From assembly GCA_025024175.1 (NCBI GenBank), contig QCXZ01000041.1, positions 1,421,786-1,485,785 of the forward strand: 64,000 bases of DNA, written 5' to 3'. Source of the DNA: Rhyzopertha dominica (lineage: Eukaryota; Arthropoda; Insecta; Coleoptera; Bostrichidae). Shown in pieces: positions 46,464-59,744 of the stretch. The notes beneath the pieces were generated by a model that did not search any database, was not told the origin of the DNA, and saw only the letters and a list, made by a program, of their open reading frames with translations. The position numbers were made by a program, and so were the translations under genes. Position 1 is the first letter of the stretch. Each line of letters starts with the position of its first letter.

Positions 46464-47875
46464 CAGGATGTTTCACGAATGATAATGACCCTGACGAAAT
46501 TAAAAATGCAACCCAAAATACATTTGCAGAGCTAACATTGATAATTGTTCATCGTCTTAAAAAATATAAAACGTAGAGAGCTGTATAAATTCGTAAATTA
46601 TAACATAAACTTCAATCATTTGCTTTAAGTAAATTCGGTATTGTAAAACAAATTTTGTTTTTGAAAAATGTTTATTCAATAACATTAATGTAATAAATGC
46701 TCAAAATGTCGCCCTCCGCTGTTTTCACAAGCTTGAAGTCGTGCCCAAAACTATCTTTTAACGTGCATTAACATTTCTGGAGTGATGGATCTACATGCAT
46801 CACGTATTTTATTTTCTAAATGTTCTACACTTTCAATTGGTGTTTGATATACTTGCTCTTTTACCATTCCCCACAGAAAAAAATCCAAAGGAGTAAGGTC
46901 CGGGCTTCTCAGTGGCCAAGGATTAATTGAACCTCTTCCTATCCATCGGTTAGGCAAAACCAAATCAAGATGATTTCGCACTATTATATGATAATGCGCA
47001 GGTGCCCCATCTTGTTGTAACCATAGATCTTACTTGAAATTTACATTTTGGAGAAGTACCGGTAAANTGTTTCTTAAAAAATTTAGATAAGTATTGCCGT
47101 TTAAACTATCGCGAAAAAAATAAGGCCCAACAATTTGATTCCCCAATATTCCGCCCCAGACATTCGTTGAGTAGATAATTTGTAAATGTCCTTCTCGAAT
47201 CCAACGTGGATTTTCTTGCGCATAATAATCCATTATTAGAAAATCTTGCTTCATCTGAGAAGCAAATATCATAAAATCTCACATTCAAATTTTGGTGTTC
47301 CCGAAAAAAATTACAAAAAGCCAGTCTTTTAGGATAATCTTTCTCCTTTAAGGCCTGAACCAATTGCAAGTGATACGGATGAAATTGATTGCCTTTAATT
47401 ATTCGGTGTACTGAAGGCAGACTAATACCGGTTGCTCTTGAGACTACCCTTTGACTAATATGAGGATTTTCGTCAATCATTTCCAATACTCTAATTTCAT
47501 TGTGAGGGCCTGTTGCTGTTCTTTCTCTTGACTTTTTCAGTGGTGGCCAGTTTGTCCTTAAAGTTAATTCAAGTCTCTTGAAAATTGCATCGACAGGAGC
47601 TCTTCTATTTGGAAAACGTCTGTATAAACGGGCAGCAGCGGAAGCATTTTTCTTGCATTCACCATAAATCAAAATCATATCTGTTATTTCATCATTTGAA
47701 TACATTTTGACTTTTAATAAATACAGTGACAGGAACCATCGCGCATAGCCGTCATGGATTCCCAATTTATTTTTAAAACAATACCATTATGTAAATAACC
47801 ACACTGGTTATGAGAATGTATTTTGGGTTGCATTTTTAATTTCGTCAGGGTCATTATCATTCGTGAAACATCCTG
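46464..47875 (-). mobile_element. DD41D Tc1/mariner-type element with 60-bp perfect terminal inverted repeats
   Basis: A 1412-bp element. Positions 46464-46523 and 47816-47875 are exact reverse complements over 60 bp, starting CAGGATGTTTCACGAATGAT. A TA abuts the left end; the right end is followed by CATA, so the TA target duplication is not clean. The transposase runs on the minus strand and is broken. A truncated copy lies at 21541-22427 and a non-autonomous derivative at 60094-60655. Confidence 0.9.
46751..47705 (-). pseudogene. DD41D transposase with DUF4817-like N-terminus, frameshifted
   Basis: The ATG at 47705 begins MYSNDEITDMI, the start of the helix-turn-helix (DUF4817-like) domain, with RLYRRFPNRRAP and RVVSRATGISLPSVHRI completing the DNA-binding half. 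FSDEARFSNNG marks the first catalytic Asp. A small deletion shifts the frame near 47235; NPRWIREG and NVWGGILG follow in a second frame. In a third, WLQQDGAPAHY holds the second Asp and RSPDLTPLDFFLWG the third, 41 residues apart, the DD41D type. ITPEMLMHV ends the readable part. At least two frameshifts and an N at 47067 make it inactive, although its terminal repeats are intact and could be acted on by a related enzyme. Confidence 0.85.
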
Positions 47876-50304
47876 CATAGTGAAACATTAGCATTAAGGA
47901 GCGTTGCTACCTGTCTTACTTATGGCATTATTCATACAAAGTTATGCAGCTGTATCTTAGAAAGTAATAAGATAATGTAATACACATATTCCAATAAGCC
48001 ATTATAAAAGTAATTTTTTTTCCCTATAAAATGGTTGGAGCCAAAATTCACGATGTTCAGCGAAGGTTAAAAAACGTTTGATAAAATTTTTAAGTTAACT
48101 AAGCTTTTTCGACCAAACGATTATATTATTTTTCAGTTACAGTTGTCGAAAAATTTGATATCTATATTAATGACAGCGCTAGTGTCATAACTTTGTGAAT
48201 AAAAAATAAAATAAAACATATTGCTCTGGGCTGGGTGAATCATTTCAGTAACATTAAACCTCTTTTATTGCACCTACTGGTCATACTGTATAATTTGACA
48301 GGTTGGCCGATGTTTTATATAACTGCGAATGATTTTTTTACAAAGGCAAAATTTTGTAAAATTTAATTTGAGATTTGTACACGTTTATCATATCACTACT
48401 GCTGTCTAGAAAGGTTAGCTTTTTCCAAAAGAATCTATCACACTAATGAACGAGACTCTTTTTGGTCTTAGCCCTGTGACAAGCATAAACCATCGACTTA
48501 GCCTTAGTCTGGAATATAAATTACTGTCACTGTTATGGCGACGGCTATTTCGTTAAAAAGAGTGCATTTTTATTTTATTACTTTTCAGAGCTTCAAGCGT
48601 TATCCATAATGAATTCACAACGGGATTCAGTGACAGTCACAATTAATTAAAGGAAATTATATCATCATCTCTTCAGGCTATTTTAGCATCCATAATAAAT
48701 AAATCCATAAATAGTTACTACAATCTTTAGGCCACCTTCAACTGACGCTAAAAGATTGACAACATTTCAAGAGTGGTATAAAAAATAGCAACATTGGTCG
48801 TCACCATTTTATTGTAGGTGACATAAACATTAATATAGTGAAATATTTTATTCCAAGCATAGAATAGCTACAGACCACCAATCACTGTAAAACCAAATCC
48901 ACAACACAAAAATGCGAGAGTCGTAAAATAAGTTACCTTTCTACAAATCAAGGAAAATCTTTCGACCTTAAATTTACTTCTTAATCTTAGATGTTGACAC
49001 CGCCATTTCCTATAGTGATAAAACTTGAATAAACCTTAAAATAGAAGTGAAAAAATCCTGTAGGCTTTAAAAGACTGGTTTAACTGAACATTAGAAAATA
49101 TATAAATTTATTTCTTTCACTGCTTCTATTCTTATACGCCAGACTTTGGAGAATATACAAAGCTATGTTATCTACTAGCAGTAAAGGAACACAAGCCATT
49201 AGGTGTCTAAGAATTCTTATTAATAGACACTTAGAATGGGTCATTCATAAAAACTTACTTACTGTATAATGTAAATTTAAAGTTAGATAAATAATAAATT
49301 AATATAATTGATATCTTTGTCTGGAATTTTGCCAAAAGAACATTAACTAATATAGTTGGAGTTTCATAAAAAATCTAGAATTCGAAATATCCAGCTAATT
49401 TATGCTCAAAAACTGAAACAATAGGCCATGCCGAGTTAAAATTAATTCAAAAATTGATTGCAAGGAATTTATAATTGTAATTGATAAGAAACAACGGAAC
49501 ATCGAATTCAATTTTTAGTACTCTTCTAAATAAGGTAATTCAAATTTAAGACATGGTAATGGTACTTAGGCAGCTATAATTGTTTGCAGATAAATCTTCA
49601 ATAAAATAAGGNGCANAATTATTAAAGTNTGACTTGCATCTACTGCAAGTACATCTACAAATGNATATAAAATATAAATTTACTTGAAGTATATATTTAA
49701 ATACAGCTATGGATTAAAGTCCAATTTGTAAATTTAGTACTAAAAGATGCTAATAAGAGAGCATTTAATTCCATCAATTTCTTGAATCCCACTTCACTAT
49801 GTCCCTAAATTAGTATCATCAGATGCAGCTCCACATGGAATGGTGGAAACTACCCAGGCGCATTCCACGAGATCTACATAATTTTTGTGTCTCCTGGACA
49901 ACGATCACCGAACAGGATGCGGGCAATAATTTTACAGCTCGCATCTGGCATGACTCCAAAGCTGTGTGCTTTATGGGCGGTCTGTTTTCAAACTGGGAGA
50001 GCGAAAGAGATGGAGCCATGCGCTTTGTTGGCTTAGGTCATTTGAAAAAACAGGGTACTCTATGCTCCACTGTTCGTACCGAAGTTTTTAGGGATAGTTG
50101 CGACCGTCGGTTCGGAAAGTTTGCAGGATGATCTTGAAACGGGCATAAAAGAATGAGTGATTGGACCTCGCTGTTTCGGATTATTACGTCTTCAGCGGAA
50201 TGTGATTTGTTTCCTTTTTGTGGAAGCACTGAATAAGTCGGGGGGAGGGGGGGGGACTTATTATACAAATATAGAGACCGTGGAATGGGATGGATGTTTC
50301 CCAC
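47876..50304. other. Intergenic, nothing recognised
   Basis: AT-rich, with four N bases near 49612-49664. A 102-codon frame at 49823-50131 has no family motif. A G-run occurs near 50241-50256. Confidence 0.4.
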
Positions 50305-50543
50305 CCACAAGAAGGTGAAATAAACGTAGATATTGTTGAAGAAGTCGAAATGGCGGAAGATGTTTTTGGCAATATTGTTGAAAATGATGTACCCGAAGAC
50401 TGAAATCGGAATCATAATCATTCACCACCTGAAGCTAAACAAATAGTTCTGTTCAGAATTCCAAATATGTCTTCAAATGGAGAAGAAATCAAAGATTCTC
50501 TTTTAAAACATGACTTATTACTGCATATTCATTCCAATTGAAA
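50305..50543 (+). pseudogene. Acidic decayed coding segment, repeated at 22732
   Basis: One frame reads PQEGEINVDIVEEVEMAEDV to a TGA at 50401, then stays open (EAKQIVLFRIPNMSSNGEEI) to 50543. Its first 19 codons match 22732-22788 with six amino-acid changes, mostly conservative (such as V/I, D/E and M/I). That pattern suggests both descend from a real, acidic protein, likely encoded by a mobile element. The family is unknown. Confidence 0.35.
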
Positions 50544-51500
50544 TAATTTGGCATTAACCTAAAAGTTATGCAAGGAGGCAAAATACTGCACCAAAATTTG
50601 TGATTGAGCGACGTAAAAAAGTTGCATTCAAGTTGCATTCGCAGAATATTTCTGGCCCACAGAAATTTACTAACATAAATTGCTCCTAATGTAAAACCAA
50701 AAAGATCATATTTCAATGGGTTTGCTTACACTGACATGTTAAGGGCAATTCACAATGACAATTCACTTTGTAAAATTACAAACTATCTTTAACTTATTGC
50801 TTTTAGCAACGTTCACTCATCCTTATGTCAATGAAACAACCCCCAGATTTCGTATTCAACCTCGACCTTGCCCTGGTTTGAATCGTCAGGTTGTTCTGAC
50901 ACCGCTTCATCTACGTGAGAAAACTCAACAATGTGAGTACAGCACCTCTCCCCACGTCAGGTACTTATCTATTTTTACACATGTACTTGTACATTCACAC
51001 TCGGTTCCAATCTAAGTTTGACTCACACTTTGGCTAACGTTCAAGATTTAGCTTGGGCTCAGCGATGGGCGCAACACATGGATGCATTGTGGTTTTCGTA
51101 TATCACAAATATTGATAAAAAGGTAAAATTAGTATAACTGGAACTGGGGCATTAACAGGACCTCAGGAATTCTTAGTGTCTGACATAAAGGTATATTTAA
51201 ACGACATTCCTAGTTGTGTTCATTTTAATTTGAAGAGAATTTGTTCTTGACTTGAGCATTAAAAAACTTCCACCTTACGAAAGCTAAATAAATCGCAGAA
51301 TCAACAGTATGAACCCCAGCTGGATAGCTAGTTTTCAGATTATAGCCCTGTAAGCGTATAACAAATTATGACTAGAAAGTTGTACATTTCATGCAACATT
51401 GATTTGAAACGAATAAATAACATTTTCACTACAATGTGAAAGCAAGGCAAGATACATCAATTTAAGATAAAACTACTATATTCATTTATCCGGAAATAAT
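50544..51500. other. Intergenic, nothing recognised
   Basis: The 86-codon frame at 50755-51015 begins with a hydrophobic stretch (FNLLLLATFTHPYV) that could be a signal peptide, but no splice sites or family support it. Confidence 0.3.
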
Positions 51501-52950
51501 ATTAATGCTGTTCATACGTTTTGGGCCAAGTAAATTTTTTAGGGCGGTAAAGTAATTAGTCCACGTGGACGTGACAAAGCCTGTCACTATTGGTTTGCAC
51601 GATAATATTGACAGCATATTGCACACAGACCAACCGTTTATGAGCACGGTGGTTCGTCATTTGGACAAAAGTTACTTTTTCTGATGACTCTTTTTTTAAT
51701 TCAACTGAATTACGTGTAATTAATTTTACACCAAGTAAATTTATTACATTCTTACAACTCTGACTTGTTCCCTTTACCCCCAAGTGAAACTATTTTGACG
51801 AATAAATACGTTTATCAAAATTTAAAAAAGTAAAGCAAGTAATGGTATGTTTTATTATAAAATACAATCAAGATAGATTTTGTTTGTGAATATATTTGAA
51901 AAACTCAGAAATCTGAATTTTTACTATTAATAATACTAATCGCCGATTTTTATGTACATAAAGAGAGAAGCCGATTAAAATGTAAACTCAAAATCATAAA
52001 AAAATTATTTTTGTTTGTGTAAAATAATGTATAAAAATGACAATTACCGTTAATATATTTATACAGTAATGTTTGATAACTATTATGGAGCTAGGATATT
52101 TAATTTCTATAATGGCAGTGTCATTGTTTAGCAAGAATGTCATAGGTATTGGGATTCCGGCGAAATACAACACGACCAACATTGGAAGCAGTTAATCTAT
52201 ATGATCGTTCTTGGAACCACCTCGGATTAGTAGATTGACCTATGCTATCTTTTTCTATTTCAGTAAGTCCTGTTGAAGTTTTTGGAAGCAGTTCTCTCAT
52301 TTGCCGCTCATTATAGTCATCATCGATGACATCTTCTTCATCAGATTCACTGGGATTGTTCTCTGCCTTTGCACAATTGATGCAAAATTTATTTCACACA
52401 CCTATATATAGCAATTTTCCTGTTTTAACCCCCAAAAGTACTCTTTCCGCGTGTGTATTCAAAACTAAAACCTTCGAGTAGCATCTAAGATTTCCCTAGT
52501 GATAAAAATAAAGGTGGTGACAGTTTTAAGAAGAGACAATAAATACAGATAATTTACGAGCACAATGATCCATCTGCTAATTATAAAAGGATGGCAACAA
52601 GGGGTACATCTGCATAGTTTACGAGCGTGAAGCTCCGCCCCGCAAAGCATTGAAGGTTAACTCCCTCGGTGCTAAATTTGTTCAAATTTGATGCAACAAA
52701 AATTCATTATTTTTGCTGCGATAAAGAAAAAAACAAATGTTTTGCGTATGAAAATTAAATTTTCCCGGTGCTCTCGTCTTATTTTTTGTTTGTTTTAATC
52801 TTAATTTTTATTTTTTTTTCGGAAAAAGTCAGTGTGAATTTCGAAAAAGTACGATGACAACTCCCGAGAGAAATAATTTAAGCGCTCACATAAAAATGTC
52901 AAATCGATATGATGAAAAATACGGATTTTATCTTGCATAAACCATGTAGA
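51501..52950 (-). mobile_element. Decayed Mutator-like element, internally deleted copy
   Basis: It matches 23602-25936 from end to end but lacks two blocks: about 150 bp corresponding to 24257-24407, and about 730 bp corresponding to 24612-25339. The second removes almost all of the transposase core, and its junction falls at a shared CACTG. It keeps a piece (CGGATTAGTAGATTGACCTA near 52224) that the longer copy lacks, so neither is the parent of the other. Confidence 0.7.
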
Positions 52951-55900
52951 AAATTTAAAGAACTACCGTGATATTTCTACGTTAATCAACAACTCTTCAT
53001 GAAATGGTTGCAGATAAATTTAAAATGGAAAAAACCTTATATGGAAAGACAGTTTTCCAGCGATCTTCGTCCCTAGTGAAACAAAATCTCGTAATTTTAA
53101 CTTTAGTCACTAGAGCTAAAAATTACCTAGTAACTTTCACCAATATCTAGTTGCCTACAACTAGCTGCCCCCGGTATCGCTGTCACTTCGATTAACTGGT
53201 CTCCAACTATTTTAATATCAGCTATAATCTGGTTTATCGGATCCTCCGTTAGCTAATTCTAAAATTAAATTCCCTACATAAGCAATCCGTATAGACTAAC
53301 GCCCTCCTTCTCTGAATTTGCCAAATACAATCGGGCAACTTTATCTCGGCGAATCGATCCTTTCGAAGACTCTCTGATGAGATTATTAGCTGTTTGTCAG
53401 CGAAAAGCGATAATCCGGTTGTGCTGATGTCGCAAGGGGACCCTTAAAACTTTATCTGGCACGAGAAAAGCAAAAGCTTAAAGTCACCGGTTGAAGTGAT
53501 CGCGCCTAAGCGTTTGATGGAGGGCTGAAAAACGAAATTCTCTAGCAAAGTGCGTCGCATTTAATGCCAGAAAGCGTTAATAAAACAGCGGGTATAGAGG
53601 TGGACGAAGACGCAGGAGTACAAGACTTTAAATTTAAACATAATGATGGAAATCATCCACTACACATGTACATCAGATTGATGAAAATTCAACTTCTTTT
53701 ATTTATGTTATTGATTTTGTCTTTGTGTTAACCAATTCACCTCCTTCATCGCTTTTTTTATTATTATCCTGGCTATACTGACAGATAGATGAAGACAGAT
53801 CTTTTCCAAATTTTGCAGTCCCTGGAAATTTCAGATTACCCTTGAACGTTAAGTTTATTTGAAGATACGGCAACTCTTTAGGAAAGCAGTAGAGTTGACG
53901 ACAGGTGTAAATATTGTCTAAAAGTGAATCCCACTAGCGAGTTTCTCAGTGCTTGTTTTGACAACTTATTTAAAGCCAGATGCCAAGAAACTGTAGATCT
54001 GAAATAAACTTAGGTTATCACAGATGCTAGAAATTGAAATAACAGCTTATGGAATTCGTTAACAGTTTGATAACTACTTATCTTTCTTCATCTTCGTGCT
54101 ATTTAAAAAAATATCAGTAGAAAATATTTCCTCAATTAGAATTTAAAAGGTCAACGTTATTAGTATTAGAGTTGCTGCTTTACGAGAAAAACAATTATGC
54201 AAGCTGTAAACGAGAGAACTCACTAGCTGCCTCATGCGTGGGGGTGAAATATAATAATTGTGGGCGACCCTGCATGATAATTTATTTTGTTATAAATGGT
54301 TTTACTCCCAAAGTATGGATGAAGCTTGATTTTACCAAGTGATGGATTAGTTCAGAGGGCTCATTAGTTTAGTGTCAACATGTGTTGGAGATATAACACC
54401 CACGCACTCTAGCTGATAGTTACTTAACCCCAGAAAGTTTTAACGTGTTTAGAAATTCGCTGCAATATTATTTCGTAATTAATTACACCATGTAGTTTGC
54501 ACGTCATTTATATTTTTTGTGCGCTATAATTATAGCAATCGTATTATAGGGGTGTTCTTTCAAAACAGCGTTATTTAAATTACTGTAGTTAGAGCAAAAA
54601 TATCATAGGATGCGATACTGTCCATTAAAAAGAACAAGAAACAAATTTTACTTGTGTAAGTAAAAAATTACACCTTTCCTCTATTTAAAGTGTACAATAA
54701 GTTCCTGAACCAGGTATTTATTATTTCCAGAACACCCAGCAGGAATGTAATTACTACACCGTAGTAAAGCGAGCTGCGGCCTGACTGCAACACTGCAGAC
54801 AACGACAGGCTTGGAATGATGACACCTCTTATCAGGGCATTGTTCGAGCGATTACAGAGTCGGACAAAAGCTCGACGGCAGCCCCTGTGTGCTTTCATGC
54901 AGTTATCTGACGCATTATACACAATTAGCCCCGCTTCGCTGTTGTTCCACAACAAAATTATAAATAAACGATCTTGGGAAACCGAATGTAGGCTAAACTG
55001 GGATTAAAAATACGACAATAGGCAATATTTCGGGAGAAGCCTTGCACAAAAGCCCACGTCATTTCTTGTCGGCTGTCTCTCCGTCTACTGAGTTTAATCG
55101 AAATGGCGTTTACATTTTATATAAAATGGAACGTTCACATGAAGAGAATGATGAATTCTATGGCCTACGTGAAACGGTATAATGTGACGGGCGCTGAAGA
55201 ATTGGGTTGACTCTCTGGATAAAGTAGAAAAAAATAATTACTTAACACATTTCGTAAATGCCGATGTATTAAAGTAGAAATATACGAAAGAAAAAACACA
55301 AACCTGGTTAATGTACCGAAGGAAGCTTTGAATTTATATGAAGATCAAAAGCGACGGCTGACATTTTACATATGCATGCTTGTTTCAAATGCGGTCTTCA
55401 CTATTTACTTTACTACATTTTGCTATAACCGCAGTACGTGTTTGCACGTAGGGACATGCAGTAATACATAGACATGAACTAGCAAACATGCAATACTTTC
55501 CATCGCTCCCTCACGCTAATGAAATTATATTGAGTTTCATGGAGACTGAAATATTGAAATATACTCGTATATTTTATTGCCAGTGTTCGAGAGATTTCGT
55601 CAAAATTTTTCATATAACGTTGCTACACTCAGACAAATATTTTCACGGTTTTGCTTGTTTACGTTTTCTGTTGACTGTACAGTGCTGACACAACGTATAG
55701 GTATTCATTACCGTGAAAAATTGCTTTTTTGCATTATACACGTTACAGATTGTTTGGTGGTAGCGTGATCCAACAAATGCTGGTGTATACCAAAACAGAC
55801 AGCAATCTACTCATATAATTAAAAATAGCTACTGTTATTAAACAATCAAAACCATATTTCTAGTCGATCTTTAACAGTAGATCATTTAAGAACTCCTGCA

Positions 55901-56842
55901 GAAGATGACTATGAATGACATATGTGATATCATTAATGAATAACAAAGACAAGAGAGCGATTGAATAGCTCGATTTATCAAGAGATAAGCATTCTTTGTC
56001 AAAAATTACTTAATCAATCTCCCCATTACCTCGTTCAAGTAATCCGTAAATGGCAAAAGGCCTTACAACTCCTGACTGTTAAATAACCATCAAATAAGGC
56101 TCGAGGGGTCTCTAATTGTTTTCCTTTCCCGATCCCTTCTGTTCATTTCGTTAGAAATTACTTCTTAGCAGTTAATCAGACGCCAATCGTGTGACTTTAG
56201 TCCAGATGTTGCCCAAATCAGCAGGCCAAACGCCCTTTATCCTCCCCGAGGGATTTCCGATAAGNGTAAACTTACAACCGCTTGTTTTTCAAAGCACGTA
56301 TTTTTTTCTGATGGAGACAGCGCATTGCGCACGGACGATCAAGGGGTCAGCCTCTGGTTGCTCACATAACGGGAAATTTTTGTATGTCGGCGGGAGACGG
56401 GCATAAAGTTGCTTTTGTGTTGCTCAGCGAAAGATAAAATCACTCACCTCGGGTCACCCGCATAATGTCTTTCATTCTTTTATCTGGTTATCCTAAGAGT
56501 TAAATATATCGAGAGTTGAACAAATAGTGATTACAAAAATTCTCCGTGAGTTCCTGAAAAAGACGGTATCATCTGTTTTTGTGGCTAACATTCTAAGAAA
56601 TAAAGTCTGAGGAAAGTTTCAGCCTGAAACCGAAATGTAACAATTAAAAACTTCGTCTTATTTTTGTTTGACTGCCCTATCACTCGCGAAATTCAAGTGT
56701 AATATTTATCCAAGAGTGTCATCTCTATTAGCGATCAATAGAGCTAGGGAAATATGCAAAATGAATATAAAGTGCATACCTGCATATTTTGAAAATAATC
56801 TAAAAATGTAAACGCATTTATTAAAAGTGCATGTTTTTAGCA
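52951..56842. other. Intergenic, nothing recognised
   Basis: A 3.9-kb stretch. Frames at 54668-54955, 55488-55768 and 56191-56406 have no recognisable motif; the last contains an N. An AAAGTGCATACCTGCATATT motif near 56767 recurs in similar form near 58118, flanking the broken transposon. Confidence 0.4.
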
Positions 56843-58063
56843 AAATTCCGAAAGCAATCTGCGTGTTCGGCTGTTTCTTTGCAAAAAAATGTTCCCCATT
56901 TACTTCCTGGCAGTAATGCATCCTTGAGTAAAAGTTTCTAATGTTCTTTGTAACATATTTGAAGGTAAGTTCCGAAATTCTGTCCTGATTCGTCCTTTTA
57001 AATCTTCTGCATTGTATGTAGCCGATCAGCACAAATACCCCCACAGGAAAACAGGCGAATAAGTTCTGGTATATTATGTTCGCGCAAGAGCTGTAAATAC
57101 TTGACCGCATTCAAATTTCCATCGATGAAAAAAGGCCCAATAATGTGCTCACCGATAATACCACACCAGACATTCACTTTCTGTATGTATATAGACTTGT
57201 TCCATCCAATGTGGATTTGTGTCAGACCAATATCTGCAATTATGTCTATTCACATTACCATCGAGGCAAAAAGTCGCTTCATCAGAAAACATAATCCAAT
57301 TTAAAATATTTTTATCTTCATATACCATGCACATAGCAGTTCTATCCTACGATCGAAATCAACTTCGCCCAGTTCTTGTAATAAATGAATTTTGTATGGC
57401 TGAAACTTCTCTCTTCTTTCCGAATTTTCTGAACAGATCTTCTGCTAATATGGTGACTGAGTTGTATGGATTCTCTTGCACATCTAAAAGGACATTCAAG
57501 CTACTTTCTTCGTAGCAACCTTTGGACGTCCTGCTTTTTGATGATTTTTAACACCGCCGGTTTTGTCAAAACGTTGCAATGTTTTAATAACTGTCGATCT
57601 TCATGAATTGCATTGTAGGGTGCAACTACTTCCGAATAACTTCGCCTTCTATTTCCATAACCAATCATCATCAAAATTTCGATGCGATCATGTTCAGTTA
57701 ACTGAGGCATTGCGATTGCAAATAACAAAGTGAATTAAAATTATCACCACTCACGACGAAAATGGAGAAACCTGGAGTTTTTGTTCTTACGAATATGGTT
57801 TTTATCCCGAAGTTTTTGGCAAGACACAAGTTACACTTTTCTCAACTCAGAAGTGATACAGTGATACATTTTTTAAATCAAGAAAAATATCCTTTTCAAT
57901 GATGTGCATTTTAACCTCCTTCCTATTTAAAAAATGCAACAGAGGGTTGAAAAAAGTCCAGAAATTGCATTTTAATTACCCATAGGTCCACGCACAATTT
58001 CAGAAAAATCGGTAGAAGAGAACTTGAAATATCCCGCTGGTTGCATACTTTGTAACGACCCTG
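56843..58063 (-). mobile_element. Tc1/mariner-type element with DUF4817-like transposase, left end missing
   Basis: The right end reads, inward on the minus strand, CAGGGTCGTTACAAAGTATG next to a TA (58064-58065 onward ATGTATATC), the expected form of a terminal repeat. The matching left terminus was not found; the 3' part of the transposase runs to about 56860 and is followed by unrelated sequence. It is a different family from the DD41D element at 46464, although the N-terminal domain is related. Confidence 0.65.
56860..57728 (-). pseudogene. Transposase relic with DUF4817-like N-terminus
   Basis: The N-terminus is readable from an in-frame start near 57710 (MPQLTEHDRIEILMMIGYGN), with a second helix-turn-helix block. 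Then come WIMFSDEATFCLDGNVNRHN with YWSDTNPHWMEQVY, covering the first catalytic Asp, and after a shift VWYYR, for family form VWCGI. The block carrying the second and third catalytic Asp is missing. The C-terminal DRISELTFKYVTKNIRNF and YCQEVNGEHFF are present (56868-56985). The internal deletion and frameshifts make it inactive. Confidence 0.75.
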
Positions 58064-58065
58064 TA

Positions 58066-59744
58066 TGTATATCAAAATGCATAAGAGCATGGTTTTAGAG
58101 CATATTTTGACTGTTTTAAGTGCATATTTGCATATTTTGGGTTTTCTAAGTGCATATTCACAGAACTGTAGTGATCAATATTGGTACTTTTGCTGCAGCA
58201 CTTGTTTAGCCGCCGCACCCTTGTGTCATCCAATAATTTCTGTTATGCTTTCAATGGAATTTGAGCAACTGTATACCAACTCTGTCTATAGCCTATCAAA
58301 AGCGATTTCCTCTACGACATCTACCATTCTTCTGTTCTACATCTTTCGCATACTCCTAACGATAGGACTGCTTTTACGAGTAAATGCATAGGAGGCTATC
58401 TCTTAATGATTTCAAATTCTTCCCTAGTCAGCACCAGCATAGTTTAAAAAACATGATATGTCTACACCTCATTAGCTGCTGATTGACCTGAATATCGAAT
58501 ACTTGGATTATAATATGGCAGTACTAGATAGTTTTAACTAACAGGTACAATTTTAACGCTTTAAAGGGAAGCGGATTATCCTAAACAATATGTCTGCCTT
58601 TATTAACATAGATGTCTTGATTATTATCATCGTCATTGCCATGGTATTTTCGGTTCATGTAATGTCTGATTAAAAATTCCACAATAGCAATTATACGATC
58701 TAATCAATTCTAATTCTGATTTTTACTTATAATCGTAGACAGTGCGATACTGGTTCAGTAATATACTGCTTTCTGGACTTGCAACGTAAATGACTATTAT
58801 GGCGCACTCGTATTTCTTGTTAATTATCAATGATTATGAAACTTCAGCATAATAGGATGTTTGAAATTCGCAAATGACNTTCGCATTACCTATACCTAGC
58901 CAAATCATTGGCTGAAATTNTCTGATTTTGATAATAGTCATTTTTACTTGTATGATACATAAAATGTTCGTTTATTAAGTGTGGGTGCGCATTATCTTAG
59001 AGGGATGAATCAATAATCAATTTCAAACTCCTGAGACCGAAGATAACGTAATCACAGGGCAATACACCTCGCTTAATTATTAACTGTCATTTGGGATGAT
59101 ATGCTGGCCAAAGATACCAAACAATAAACAAAACAAAGTTCGTCCAGTTCAAAAGTGTGTTACGTGAAACCGTGTACCTCTCGGAATGATTGATTTCGCC
59201 GTATAAAATGCGCATTTCTAAGTTTTGTTTTCAGAATACATAAAACACGGCTGCCAAATCGCTGATGTCACACGGTTGAAGGTAAGCGTCTTTTAGCACC
59301 TGTTTATAAATATAAAAACGAGGATGTGCATGACACTGAAATTGCTGTAAATAAAACACTAAAGTTAATCTTTATTCTGACGGTAGAAAATGAGAGGTGC
59401 TTGAGTGGCAGGCAGTTTTCACACAAAGCAAATGATTAGTGGTAGCCATAATAATTTAGAAAATCCGTAACCATTACATGTTATCTTCGACAATGAGATT
59501 TCCAGTAGTTGTTTCGCTTGCACATAAATATAAATCTATTTGGATGACTCAAAGTTAAATATAAAGACTTGAAAATACTTCGTGCAATGTCACACATTTC
59601 ACTTTTAGTATTGTGGTATGACATCCATACGACGTTATTTTCAGATCACTTCAACGATCATGCCAACACAATACAACACTTGGATGAAATCTCTTCACTA
59701 AATATTGTGTTTGAATATAAACAGACAGTAACTTTTAGAAGTTT
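58066..59744. other. Intergenic, nothing recognised
   Basis: It starts with a GCATATTTTG-rich stretch (58080-58160) that may belong to an older element into which the transposon inserted. The 108-codon frame at 58065-58391 is AT-driven and unsupported. Confidence 0.35.

Noticed and set aside
50755..51015. Small frame with a hydrophobic start as a secreted peptide
   Set aside because: No splice or promoter context, no cysteine pattern, and no relation to the secreted pair at 38.9-41.6 kb.
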